A DNA stretch of 64,000 bases from Bacillota bacterium. GTDB lineage: Bacteria; Bacillota; Clostridia; Lachnospirales; Lachnospiraceae. The stretch's first letter is position 1; each line of letters begins with the position of its first letter. The notes beneath the pieces were generated by a model. The model was not told the origin of the DNA. It saw only the letters and a list, made by a program, of their open reading frames with translations, and ran no database searches. Below, piece by piece: positions 9,558 to 18,543 of this stretch. The stretch is from positions 62,001-126,000 of the forward strand of contig JAEWMB010000039.1 of assembly GCA_023457255.1 (NCBI GenBank), written 5' to 3'. A program made the position numbers and the translations under genes.

Positions 9558-9730
9558 GGTATTTCATTTTAATTTCCTTCTTGCTCCTATTCTTTGCTTT
9601 ATGCACAAGACAATATATACTAGTGAATAGATGATACAAAAAGCACAAACTTGCATTTAAAAATTACCCGTTATTCTCACACTGCTATCCAATTCTAAGA
9701 TAACAGATTGCAAATAAACTTTATAGATAG

Positions 9731-9792
9731 GCTAAAAAATTACGAACCAAAACCTCAGGAATCACTATGTCTCCTTTCGGTTTTGGTTCGTA
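9731..9792 (-). terminator. Intrinsic terminator of the peptide-importer operon
   Basis: A perfect 14-bp stem, TACGAACCAAAACC paired with GGTTTTGGTTCGTA, has a 24-base loop. On the minus strand it is followed by ATTTTTTAGC. It lies 35 bases past the stop of the double-ATPase gene. Confidence 0.8.
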
Positions 9793-9826
9793 CAAATAAA
9801 ACGAATCTATTTCTACTAACATAATT

Positions 9827-11395
9827 TTATTTTGGTATGGAAGAAAGCAATTGCTGTGTATAATCATGAATTGGATTTTGAAATACTTCCTCGGTTCTTC
9901 CGCTTTCTATAATCTCTCCCTGATACATCACATATATCCGGTCACACATGGAACGAATCACCCCCATGTCATGAGAGATAAACAAATAGGACAACAGAAA
10001 TTCCTCTTTTAAATCTTTTAGCAATTGAAGCACCTGAGCTTGTACGGTTACATCAAGCGCGGATACCGGCTCGTCAAGTACTACAAACTTCGGATGCAAA
10101 ATCATTGCCCTCGCAATTGCAACACGTTGACGCTGTCCGCCGCTTAAATCACTTGGATATCGATTTTTAAATTCAATTGAAAGATTTACTTTTTGTAAGA
10201 TTTCCTCTACCCGCTGCTCTCTTTCTTGTTTTGACAATATTTTCTGTAATTTTAGAGGCTCTTCCAATAACCAACCAATTCGTTTACATGGATTCAAACT
10301 TCCATATGGGTCCTGAAATACCATCTGTGGTTTTTCTTCTCTAAGCACTATCTGCCCTTTTACATCGTTTACTAAACCTGTAATAGCTTTCGCTAAGGTG
10401 GATTTCCCACAGCCGCTTTCTCCAACGATCCCTACACTTTCTCCTTGTATCACTTCCAGCGTAATTCCCCTTACAACTTCTCTTCGCTGCTTGTTGTGAA
10501 CTATTTTTTTCGAGTTTTCCGTATAAGAAACCTTAAGATTTTCCACCTCTAAGATTCGATTTTTTGCTGACAAATCCTTTGAATCTGCTGCTATCGATGA
10601 GTCATGCACCATTTCTGCGGCAAGAAGCAATTTTTTTGTGTACTCTTCTTTCGGATGTTGAAATAGTTCCCAGCTCTCTCCTGATTCCACAATCCGTCCG
10701 TCATACATTACAATAAGTCTATCGCTTAAATTCCTTACTACCGTTAAGTCATGGGATATCAATAGAATTGTTGTTCCGTGCTTTTGATTCAATTCTTTTA
10801 AAAGTTCTAAGATCTTTGCCTGTATTGTTACATCAAGTGCAGTTGTTGGCTCATCAGCGATTAATAATCTTGGCCTACAAATCATTGCCATAGCAATCAT
10901 AATGCGTTGTCTCATACCACCGGATAACTGGTGCGGATATTTCGGAAAAAGGAGTTCTGGATTTTCTAAGCCGACTTCCCTCATCATCTCATAGACAGAA
11001 GTCTTACGTTCCTCCTTCGCCATCTTTGTGTGAAGAAGCAGCATCTCTTCTATCTGTACACCGACCGTTAACACTGGATTAAGCGAGGTCATCGGTTCTT
11101 GAAATACCATTGATATTTCATCTCCCCGTATCTTAACCAGCTCTTCCTCAGGCAATTTCGTCAAATCCATACCGTTAAATAAAACCGTACCACTTGAAAT
11201 TTCACCACCTTGGGCTAATAGCCGAAGGATGGAGAGAGCTGTCACACTTTTACCGGAACCGGATTCACCTACAACACCTAGAATTTCCCCTTGCTTTATA
11301 GAAAAAGAGATGTTATGCACTACTTCCTTTTTCTTCTTTTCACCAAAACTGATGCTTAGATTTTTTATCAGCAAGAGGTCGGCTCTTCTATTCAT
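9827..11395 (-). CDS. Peptide/nickel-type ABC importer, fused double ATP-binding protein
   Basis: This 522-residue protein has two complete ABC ATPase domains, equivalent to DppD and DppF joined. The first has GESGSGKSVT, LSGGMRQRIMIAMA and LLIADEPTTALD. The second has GESGCGKST, LSGGQRQRVAIARAM and FVVLDEPVSALD. Both end in family-typical C-terminal segments (EYTKKLL and DYTQQLL). I start at the ATG after GGGAGGTGCTTGGC, which overlaps the preceding permease stop by eight bases. It energises uptake of short peptides or a related solute (nickel, glutathione); the substrate is not evident. Confidence 0.92.
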   Translation of the reverse strand: MNRRADLLLIKNLSISFGEKKKKEVVHNISFSIKQGEILGVVGESGSGKSVTALSILRLLAQGGEISSGTVLFNGMDLTKLPEEELVKIRGDEISMVFQEPMTSLNPVLTVGVQIEEMLLLHTKMAKEERKTSVYEMMREVGLENPELLFPKYPHQLSGGMRQRIMIAMAMICRPRLLIADEPTTALDVTIQAKILELLKELNQKHGTTILLISHDLTVVRNLSDRLIVMYDGRIVESGESWELFQHPKEEYTKKLLLAAEMVHDSSIAADSKDLSAKNRILEVENLKVSYTENSKKIVHNKQRREVVRGITLEVIQGESVGIVGESGCGKSTLAKAITGLVNDVKGQIVLREEKPQMVFQDPYGSLNPCKRIGWLLEEPLKLQKILSKQEREQRVEEILQKVNLSIEFKNRYPSDLSGGQRQRVAIARAMILHPKFVVLDEPVSALDVTVQAQVLQLLKDLKEEFLLSYLFISHDMGVIRSMCDRIYVMYQGEIIESGRTEEVFQNPIHDYTQQLLSSIPK

Positions 11396-12188
11396 GCCAA
11401 GCACCTCCCTCATTTAATAAACTAAATCCAAGTACCGTAATTACAATCATTAATCCCGGTGCCAATGCCATCCATGGTGCTCCGAACAGATAGGTCTGCG
11501 ACTCGGAAAGCATGCGTCCAAGACTGGCATCCGGCGGCTGAACCCCTAAGCTTAAATAACTCATGCCTGCTTCCGCCAGTACGGCATTGTTAAAACCAAT
11601 GGTAATGGCTGAACGCAGGATTGCTTTCGTATTCGGAAAGATATGTAGAAATATGATCCGAATGTGGCTTGCCCCAAGAAGCTTTGCACTCTTAACGTAA
11701 TCCATCTCTTTTTGTATGATAAATTCACTTCTTACAACACGAGCAAAACTTGGAATGAATAAGATACCTAATGCTAATATGACATTGTATTTGCCGGTTC
11801 CAAAGATACTGACAAACACCAATGCCAATAAGATACTGGGAAAGGACGCGACCGCATCATTAATTCGCATCAAAACTTCATCAACTACCCCACCAAAATA
11901 TCCGGTAACCGCACCCAAAATGCTTCCAATCGCAGCCCCGATGATAACGGTAGCAATACCAACAAAAAAAGTGGTGAAAGCTCCTTCCATCACCCTGCTA
12001 AGAATATCTCTTCCCATATAATCGGTACCAAATAGATGAGATAAACTTGGTGCCTGGTTTTTTGCCAAAACATTCATTTCATTCGGATCATAAGGGGTAA
12101 AAAAAATACCTGCGATAACAAGGAGCAAAGCAAACGAAACCAAGGAAAGCCCAACTATAAAATTAAATCGATTCTTTTGTTTTCTCAT
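11388..12188 (-). CDS. Peptide/nickel-type ABC importer permease (DppC/OppC-like)
   Basis: This is a 266-residue permease with an N-terminal helix, five further helices and the coupling region DYVKSAKLLGASHIRIIFLH that contacts the ATPase. The start of the family is recognisable from the HLFGTDYMGRDILSRV segment. AAAAGGAGCAAAGGAA precedes the ATG. It pairs with the DppB-like permease 19 bases upstream to form the membrane channel. Confidence 0.92.
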   Translation of the reverse strand: MRKQKNRFNFIVGLSLVSFALLLVIAGIFFTPYDPNEMNVLAKNQAPSLSHLFGTDYMGRDILSRVMEGAFTTFFVGIATVIIGAAIGSILGAVTGYFGGVVDEVLMRINDAVASFPSILLALVFVSIFGTGKYNVILALGILFIPSFARVVRSEFIIQKEMDYVKSAKLLGASHIRIIFLHIFPNTKAILRSAITIGFNNAVLAEAGMSYLSLGVQPPDASLGRMLSESQTYLFGAPWMALAPGLMIVITVLGFSLLNEGGAWHE

Positions 12189-12206
12189 TTCCTTTGCTCC
12201 TTTTTA

Positions 12207-13151
12207 TCATGATGAAATTCTGACACGAGGGTCAACCTTTTGATATGTCATATCAACAATAAAATTTATTACTATAACAATTCCTGCAATATATAATACC
12301 GCTGCACTAACCACAGAAAAATCACGGTTTGCTATTGCAGACACCAGCATTCGTCCCATTCCCGGAAGATTAAATACCTGTTCGACTACAATACTTCCCG
12401 CCAGAGCATCCGCTATCAGCATTCCCAAAAATGTAATAACAGGGATTAAGGCATTTTTCAGCACATGCTTTGTCATAATCTGTTTCTTTTTTAATCCCTT
12501 GCTCCTTGCGGTTCGAACATAATCATAAGACAATTCCCGAAGGAGAGAGGCTTTTAAAAACTTGGTTAACATAGCAACCTTTGGAATGCTAACTGCCAAT
12601 GCAGGAAATACCATATAACTTAAGAAAGCACCGAAATCCTGTGATATTGGTACAAACTTACCGGGTACAAACCATTTTAAAATTAAACCAAACAACAAGG
12701 AAATAAGAATTCCTAAGAAAAAAGGCGGTATCGCCATAAAGGTTTGACTTAAAAATGTTAAGAATCGGTCAAGCAATCCATTTTCTTTCCTTGCACACAA
12801 CAATCCCAATGGCAATGAGATTATTACCATAAAAATCACAGACAGAACCGCTAACCAAGCGGTTACCGGCAAACGATCTGCTATTAAGGATGCTACACTC
12901 ACATTATACTGAGAAGACGTTCCAAAATCACCGGTCACTGCGTTTTTCAGGAACCTTCCATAACGCACCACCATCGGATCGTTTAATCCCATAGCATTAC
13001 GTAGTTCTTGCAGCTGCTCCTCCGTTGCATCCATCCCTAGTTTTGCTATTGCACTATCTCCGGGAATTACTTGGAAGGCGAAAAACGTGATTAATGATAC
13101 GAATACTAAGGTAATAATGAGAGTTATCAGCTTTTTTATATAAAATTTCAT
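12207..13151 (-). CDS. Peptide/nickel-type ABC importer permease (DppB/OppB-like)
   Basis: This is a 314-residue permease, started at the ATG preceded by GGAGATGGCGCA (an upstream ATG in frame has no ribosome site). It has an N-terminal membrane helix, the conserved IPGDSAIAKLG segment, a DppB-type ATPase-contact loop (DYVRTARSKGLKKKQIMTKH) and the family-typical NLPGMGRMLVSAI stretch. It makes the channel together with the DppC-like protein. Confidence 0.92.
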   Translation of the reverse strand: MKFYIKKLITLIITLVFVSLITFFAFQVIPGDSAIAKLGMDATEEQLQELRNAMGLNDPMVVRYGRFLKNAVTGDFGTSSQYNVSVASLIADRLPVTAWLAVLSVIFMVIISLPLGLLCARKENGLLDRFLTFLSQTFMAIPPFFLGILISLLFGLILKWFVPGKFVPISQDFGAFLSYMVFPALAVSIPKVAMLTKFLKASLLRELSYDYVRTARSKGLKKKQIMTKHVLKNALIPVITFLGMLIADALAGSIVVEQVFNLPGMGRMLVSAIANRDFSVVSAAVLYIAGIVIVINFIVDMTYQKVDPRVRISS

Positions 13152-13399
13152 TGCGCCATCTCCTTTCCAAGTAAGTCTCGTTTTTTCATAAAAGTGCAAT
13201 CATTACACCATGAAAGCAGAAGTATGTTTTCTACTTTTCATAAATTACATTATCACACCAGCAACTTTTCATAATATGTTTTTGATAAAAGGTTCGTTTT
13301 TGTAATAACAATTCATTGTACTAAAAGCAGTTTAATTTTATTATGAACATGCTTTAGCAAATTAGCTGCCGTATACTTGCTAAAATACTTTTCCTTCTC

Positions 13400-14968
13400 T
13401 TACCTATAATGAACTGTTGACATATCCTGTACATAAACGGGGTAGAATTGATAACCTGTTATTTTTTTGTTTACTGCTACTAAATTTGCCGGATCTTGAA
13501 TATAAACCGAAGCCACATCCTCTGTTAATATTCTCTGTAATTGATGATAGAGTTCAACCTTTTCCTCTTCCTTAACAGAAGCATAAGCCTTAGGATATAG
13601 GCTATCAAACTGAGAATTTGAATAGTTTAAAAAGTTGTTTTTTGCTGTCGATTGATATCTCTTTACGATATCACTAGGAGAAAGGTTCGAATCAAGACCA
13701 ATAACCGTTGCTTCATAGTTTCTTCCTTGATAAACCCCAGAAATCCAGCTTCCCCATTCTACTAACTTGATTTCTGCAGTAATTCCAACCTTCTTTAACT
13801 GTTCCACGAGCACCTGCGCGGTATCTACATGTGCCTGGTAATTGGATGGAACCGTGATAGTAAAATGAAATCCGTCCGGATAACCTGCCTCACTAAGAAG
13901 CTGTTTTGCTTTTTCTGCATCATAGGTATAGTAACTTGCCAGGGTTTCATCGTAGTATTTACCGAACCCAGGAAACATATTACTTCCAATAATCGTGCCG
14001 CTTCCACCAGCTACTATATCAAGAATCATTTGTCTGTCGATTGCATAGCAAAGTGCCTGGCGGACTTTTAGATTATCAAATGGTGCTGCTTTGTGATTTA
14101 AAAACAAAGCTTGTACCAGATTCATATTTCCTGCTTCAATGTTATACAAATCCTTTAATTGATTTGACTGCTCATAAGTCAATTGCTGAAAAATATCAAT
14201 GGTACCGGCTCTTAATTCCATAAAAGCCGCATCAGTATTTGCAGATATCTTAAACGTCACTTCATCAAGATAAGGTACTCCTGCAATATAATAGTCCGGA
14301 TTCTTCTCCATTACGACGCTTACCATCGGTGAGTAGGAAACAAAACGAAACGGCCCTGTACCAACCGGCTTAACCGCCTGCTCGGTATAATCTTTCGGTA
14401 TAATACTAATGGTAAAATAAGATAGAAGTTCAAGGTTAGGCTGATTTAATTTAACCTCTACCGCCTGTTTTCCATCGTCAGCGATAACCGACTCAATCGA
14501 TTCCACACAAGAAAATACCGACTCCACTCTCACTTCCGGATCGGAAGTTTCAAGCAGGCCGGTAGCACGTTTTAATGAATATATTACATCATCTACCGTT
14601 ACAAGCGAACCATTGTGGAATTTCACACCTTCACGTAAAGGAAACGTATAGGTCCTTCCATCCTCTGAAATCTTATAGTCGCTTGCTACAGCAGGAACTA
14701 AATTTCCATCTTTGTCAGGCTTTACTAAGCCTTCGAAAATATTAAACAAAACTTCTTTAGTTCCTGCCGCAACTGCTTTGTGTGGGTCAAGACTATCCAA
14801 TTCGTTTGTGATACCTACAATAACAGAGCCACCATTTTTTGAAGCCTCGCCGCTTTCTCCTTCTTTTGGATCATTTCCCTTGTTTTCTGTACTGCCACTG
14901 CATGCGCAGAGTGCAATCATACAACTTAGGAGAAGACCGAAAAAGAATAACTGCTTTCTTCTTTTCAT
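13400..14968 (-). CDS. Peptide/nickel-type solute-binding lipoprotein (SBP family 5)
   Basis: This 522-residue extracytoplasmic binding protein has a lipoprotein signal (lipobox CACS) and a Gly/Ser/Glu linker. Family-5 features include EGLVKPDKDGNLVPAVASDY, FPLREGVKFHNG, YIAGVPYLDEVTFK and VRQALCYAIDRQMILD. I chose the ATG after GGAGGATATT. It is the first gene of the importer operon and sits 248 bases before the first permease, which lets it be made in excess. Peptides are the commonest ligand of this family; the pocket cannot be read by eye. Confidence 0.92.
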   Translation of the reverse strand: MKRRKQLFFFGLLLSCMIALCACSGSTENKGNDPKEGESGEASKNGGSVIVGITNELDSLDPHKAVAAGTKEVLFNIFEGLVKPDKDGNLVPAVASDYKISEDGRTYTFPLREGVKFHNGSLVTVDDVIYSLKRATGLLETSDPEVRVESVFSCVESIESVIADDGKQAVEVKLNQPNLELLSYFTISIIPKDYTEQAVKPVGTGPFRFVSYSPMVSVVMEKNPDYYIAGVPYLDEVTFKISANTDAAFMELRAGTIDIFQQLTYEQSNQLKDLYNIEAGNMNLVQALFLNHKAAPFDNLKVRQALCYAIDRQMILDIVAGGSGTIIGSNMFPGFGKYYDETLASYYTYDAEKAKQLLSEAGYPDGFHFTITVPSNYQAHVDTAQVLVEQLKKVGITAEIKLVEWGSWISGVYQGRNYEATVIGLDSNLSPSDIVKRYQSTAKNNFLNYSNSQFDSLYPKAYASVKEEEKVELYHQLQRILTEDVASVYIQDPANLVAVNKKITGYQFYPVYVQDMSTVHYR

Positions 14969-15465
14969 AATATCCTCCATTCTTAAAGTTTGCACCTTAG
15001 AAACTTTGTAACAAACTTTCTTGTTGAAACATTTCTTTCCAACCTTAGATAATAAAATGATATTCTCTCATTATTATGATGCAATGCCAAATTCGTTATA
15101 CAACAAGAAAGAGCACACTTTGCAAACTTTTCCTTGTCATGAATTATAACACTGCGTTAAAAAGTGCTATATTGAATCATAGCGTTTTTATCATATACTT
15201 AAATTTTAATTTTGGCAATAAAAATTTTTGACAAATTGAGGATAAAATAATATGACTTATCAGAAACTGCGAAGCAAATTCTGATAAAAAGTGCGCTTTT
15301 TGCACCGCTAATCGATTACCGGAACGGGCTTTTAGTTCCGATAATATAACAATCGATTTTTTTAACGAAAGAGAGTGCCCTTTCGGACACTCTCTTTCGG
15401 ATAGGAGAATCATACAATGAACTACTTGCATTGCAAATATTTCAATGCGACTAGTAAGCAATTTC
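14969..15465. other. Intergenic region with three consecutive hairpins
   Basis: No convincing gene was found (a 94-codon minus frame here lacks a ribosome site and runs through hairpins). Three inverted repeats follow the phosphorylase gene in its direction of transcription: a 12-bp stem CGAAAGAGAGTG/CACTCTCTTTCG at 15366-15399; CGGAAC/GTTCCG near 15315-15345; and TTATCAGAA/TTCTGATAA with an inner TGC/GCA near 15258-15288. None has a classical U-run, but together they would end or protect the phosphorylase mRNA. Confidence 0.55.
15366..15399 (-). terminator. Hairpin after the cellobiose-type phosphorylase gene
   Basis: A perfect 12-bp stem with a 10-base loop starts 67 bases after the stop. 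The sequence after it on the minus strand is TTAAAAAAATCG, A-rich rather than U-rich. It may therefore be an mRNA 3' end stabiliser or a weak terminator. Confidence 0.5.
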
Positions 15466-17961
15466 TTAGCCTAAGGTGACCACTACCTTATGTTCTAATC
15501 CGTCACCAAATACCGGAATGATATTACCTTCCACTTCTTTGCCATCCACAATCAGTTTTTTAACTCCCTTTGATACATGATTTGGATTTTCTATTGTAAT
15601 ATTGAATCTATCGCCACGGAATTCACGAGTTATCTGATAACCGGACCATGCAGTAGGAATTGCCGGATCAATCATTAAGCCCTCATATTCCGGTTTAATC
15701 CCAAGTATATACTGCGATATTGCTATAAAATTCCAGGATGCGGTTCCTGTTAACCATGAATTTTTTGCTTCGCCAAAACGTCTGGCATCTTTTCCTGCAA
15801 CCATCTGTGCATAGACATATGGCTCTAAACGATGAATCTCAGAATACTCTTCTGTATAAGCCGGAGCAATTCTCGTATAGTAATCAAATGCTTTATCCCC
15901 ACGCCCTATTACTGCTTCTGCACACATAATCCAAGCATTATTATGACAGAAGATTCCTGCATTTTCTTTATATCCTGCCGGATAGGTAGAAATCTCTCCA
16001 TATTCCACATAATAACGTGTAAATGCCGGATTATTGAGTACCAAACCATATTTTGTACCCAAACGTTCCTCTACAGAATCTAAGGCTTTTAATGCTTTTC
16101 CATCGTTAAGGCCGCACTTGCCCATTATACAGAAGCCTTGGGACTCAATAAATATCTTTCCTTCTTCACATTCTTCACTGCCGATTTTTCTTCCGAAGTC
16201 ATCATAGGCACGTAAAAACCAAGCCCCATCATAACCATGCTTCATAATCACTTCGCGCATGCGCTCTACTTCCTCCATGGCACGTACGGACTCGTCCTTA
16301 TTTCCGACCTTCTCCATGAGAATAGCATACTCTTCTCCAATATAAGTAAACATTCCGGCAATCATAACCGATTCCGCAACTTTACCATCCTTACTTGTTG
16401 CAGTTTGGAATGATTCCCCCGGTTCCATGGAGAAACAATTTAAATTCAAACAATCATTCCAATCTGCACGGCCAATCAAAGGTAAGCCATGTGGACCAAG
16501 GTTCTCTATTACATGATTAAACGCTCTCTTTAAATGATCCGATAAAGGCTTAGCAAGCTCTAGCTTATTGTCATAAGGAGTATTCACTTCTAAGATATCA
16601 TAATCCCCTGTCTCTTTAATGTAAGCAGTAACCGCTAAAATAAGCCACAATGGATCGTCATTGAAATTACCGCCGATTTCGTCATTTCCCTTCTTGGTTA
16701 ACGGCTGATATTGATGGTATGCTCCACCATCCGGCAGCTGCGTAGATGCAAGGTCGATGATTCTCTCCCTTGCACGATCCGGAATCTGATGAACAAATCC
16801 CAGCAAATCCTGATTGGAATCCCGAAATCCCATACCCCTTCCAATTCCTGATTCAAAGTAGGAAGCACTTCTCGATAAATTGAAGGTAACCATGCACTGA
16901 TATTGATTCCAGACATTTACCATTCGATTCAATTTATCATCCTGAGATTTTACACTGTATTTGGAAAGCAACTTTTCCCAAGAATCTTTAAGCTCCAGAA
17001 AAGCCTGATCAACAGCTTCTGCCGTAGCATATTTTTCTATCATCTCTTCTGCTTTCTTCTTATTAATAACATTCGTACCATTTGGCGCCAAGGAAGATAG
17101 CAGCAAGCCATCCGTATCTACGTTACCAATCTGACACTCCCATTTTTCTTCTAATTTATTTTCAACATATCCAAGAATAAATACCAGTTCCTTGCTTTCA
17201 TCTGGCTGTAAGGAGATTTCAACACAATGAGAAGCAATCGGAGACCATCCGTCTGCTATGGAATTATTTGATTTTCCTTTCGCAACTACCTGCGGATTAT
17301 CAAATCCGTGATAGGTACCAAGAAAACTCTCACGGTCAGAGTCAAATCCACTGATTGGAGTATTGACGGAGAAAAATGCATAATGATCCCGTCTTTCCTT
17401 ATATTCTGTCTTGTGATATATAACAGAACCCTTAACTTCTACTTCACCTGTCGAGAAATTACGCTGAAAATTCGTGGAATCATCTTGGGCATTCCATAGG
17501 CACCACTCAAGAAATGAGAATAATTTCACGTTCTTTACTTGATTGCTCGTATTGGTAATTGATACTTTATGTACTTCACCATTATAGTTTAACGGCACAA
17601 AGAAGGTTACCTTGGTTTCGATTCCATTTCTTCTGCCTGTTATTTTGGTATATCCCATACCATGGCGGCATTCATAAAAATCTAATTCTTTTTTGGCAGG
17701 TGCCCATCCCGGAGACCAAAAGTCACCATCATCATATAAATAATAATAACGGCCGCCGCCAAGGTCTAACGGAACATTATTATATCGAAATCTTGTAATC
17801 CTACGAAGCTTTGCATCTTTATAGAAACTGTAACCTCCAGCAGTGTTTGATATTAAGGAAAAGAACGCTTGCGACCCAAGATAGTTAATCCAAGGATATG
17901 GCGTTTCAGGAGTTGTGATAACGTATTCTTTGTTTAAATCATCAAAAAATCCAAATTTCAT
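15466..17961 (-). CDS. GH94 phosphorylase, probably cellobiose phosphorylase
   Basis: This 831-residue protein fits GH94 inverting phosphorylases (usual length about 800-825), which split a beta-linked disaccharide with phosphate to give a sugar-1-phosphate and a free sugar. The catalytic Asp region is RADWNDCLNLN near residue 495. The beta-sandwich start (MKFGFFDDLNKEYVITTPET) and NNPAFTRYYVEYGEISTYPAGY are family-like. Cellobiose is the best substrate guess; chitobiose or laminaribiose phosphorylases are alternatives. There is no signal peptide, so it acts in the cytoplasm on imported sugars. AAAGGAGAATTCGC precedes the start. It is monocistronic. Confidence 0.9.
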   Translation of the reverse strand: MKFGFFDDLNKEYVITTPETPYPWINYLGSQAFFSLISNTAGGYSFYKDAKLRRITRFRYNNVPLDLGGGRYYYLYDDGDFWSPGWAPAKKELDFYECRHGMGYTKITGRRNGIETKVTFFVPLNYNGEVHKVSITNTSNQVKNVKLFSFLEWCLWNAQDDSTNFQRNFSTGEVEVKGSVIYHKTEYKERRDHYAFFSVNTPISGFDSDRESFLGTYHGFDNPQVVAKGKSNNSIADGWSPIASHCVEISLQPDESKELVFILGYVENKLEEKWECQIGNVDTDGLLLSSLAPNGTNVINKKKAEEMIEKYATAEAVDQAFLELKDSWEKLLSKYSVKSQDDKLNRMVNVWNQYQCMVTFNLSRSASYFESGIGRGMGFRDSNQDLLGFVHQIPDRARERIIDLASTQLPDGGAYHQYQPLTKKGNDEIGGNFNDDPLWLILAVTAYIKETGDYDILEVNTPYDNKLELAKPLSDHLKRAFNHVIENLGPHGLPLIGRADWNDCLNLNCFSMEPGESFQTATSKDGKVAESVMIAGMFTYIGEEYAILMEKVGNKDESVRAMEEVERMREVIMKHGYDGAWFLRAYDDFGRKIGSEECEEGKIFIESQGFCIMGKCGLNDGKALKALDSVEERLGTKYGLVLNNPAFTRYYVEYGEISTYPAGYKENAGIFCHNNAWIMCAEAVIGRGDKAFDYYTRIAPAYTEEYSEIHRLEPYVYAQMVAGKDARRFGEAKNSWLTGTASWNFIAISQYILGIKPEYEGLMIDPAIPTAWSGYQITREFRGDRFNITIENPNHVSKGVKKLIVDGKEVEGNIIPVFGDGLEHKVVVTLG

Positions 17962-18003
17962 GCGAATTCTCCTTTATTGTTCTTGGTAAAAATGTTACTG
18001 TAA

Positions 18004-18087
18004 GTTTATGTAAACAATTTACGAAACATTTTAGTAATTGTAACTGTCTATAACACATTATATAACAAGTTTACACAAGAGTAAACT
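18004..18087 (-). promoter_or_regulatory. Candidate promoter with two palindromic operators for the phosphorylase gene
   Basis: On the minus strand TTTACT, a 17-base spacer and TATAAT form a plausible promoter. The inverted repeat AGTTTAC-n6-GTAAACT (18068-18087) overlaps the -35 element. A related palindrome GTTTA-TG-TAAAC (18004-18015) lies in the leader. Shared GTTTA/TAAAC half-sites at both places suggest one regulator, possibly a sugar-responsive repressor. The sites are seen; the regulator is inferred. Confidence 0.5.
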
Positions 18088-18383
18088 GAATTAATCCACA
18101 AAAACAAGGGTGTTTCCTTGTGAAAACTTCACTAAGTTTTACGAAATTTTCGCATATGTTCCATCTTAAACTGATTTTAAGCCACGAAACTATTTCGTTT
18201 CTTAGAGAAATTCTTCAAAGTTTCGAATCAACTACCGGTATTTCCTGTAACTATTTTTCTTTTGTTTCATATCATATAATTTAAAGTGTATACAATAAAA
18301 ATATTCTTTTGCTGATAGCTGTGCCATCGTACCTCTTTTGTACATAGTATAAAAATTCTTAATGAACTTTTAATCCAGTTTCA

Positions 18384-18412
18384 TTGACATTTTTTTAGGT
18401 ATCCTCTATAAT
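18384..18412 (+). promoter_or_regulatory. Strong sigma-A promoter
   Basis: TTGACA (18384-18389), a 17-base spacer and TATAAT (18407-18412) form a textbook promoter about 130 bases before the start of the 555-residue membrane-anchored protein. Confidence 0.85.
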
Positions 18413-18543
18413 TTCATTAGTAATTCAACTATTGCTAATTTACTTTTTCTTGGGAATAGTTCATTTTCACCAGTAGGCAAAATTTGATAGGGAGGATTGT
18501 CTGCTGTTTTTCAGTGCATCATTATGGTAAAAGGAGAAAAATT

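Larger units (their letters stand above)
9318..9826. other. Intergenic region between zinc operon and peptide importer
   Basis: This holds the zinc-operon promoter/operator and the importer terminator (both annotated separately), leaving a 5' leader of roughly 200 bases before the Fur-family gene. I see no further gene and no clear riboswitch. Confidence 0.6.
17962..18543. other. Divergent promoter region
   Basis: This separates the phosphorylase gene (minus) from the 555-residue protein (plus). It holds the two promoter regions annotated separately. No gene was seen. Confidence 0.6.

Noticed and set aside
15177..15461. 94-codon minus frame downstream of the phosphorylase
   Set aside because: It spans three hairpins, has no ribosome site and no family-like pattern.
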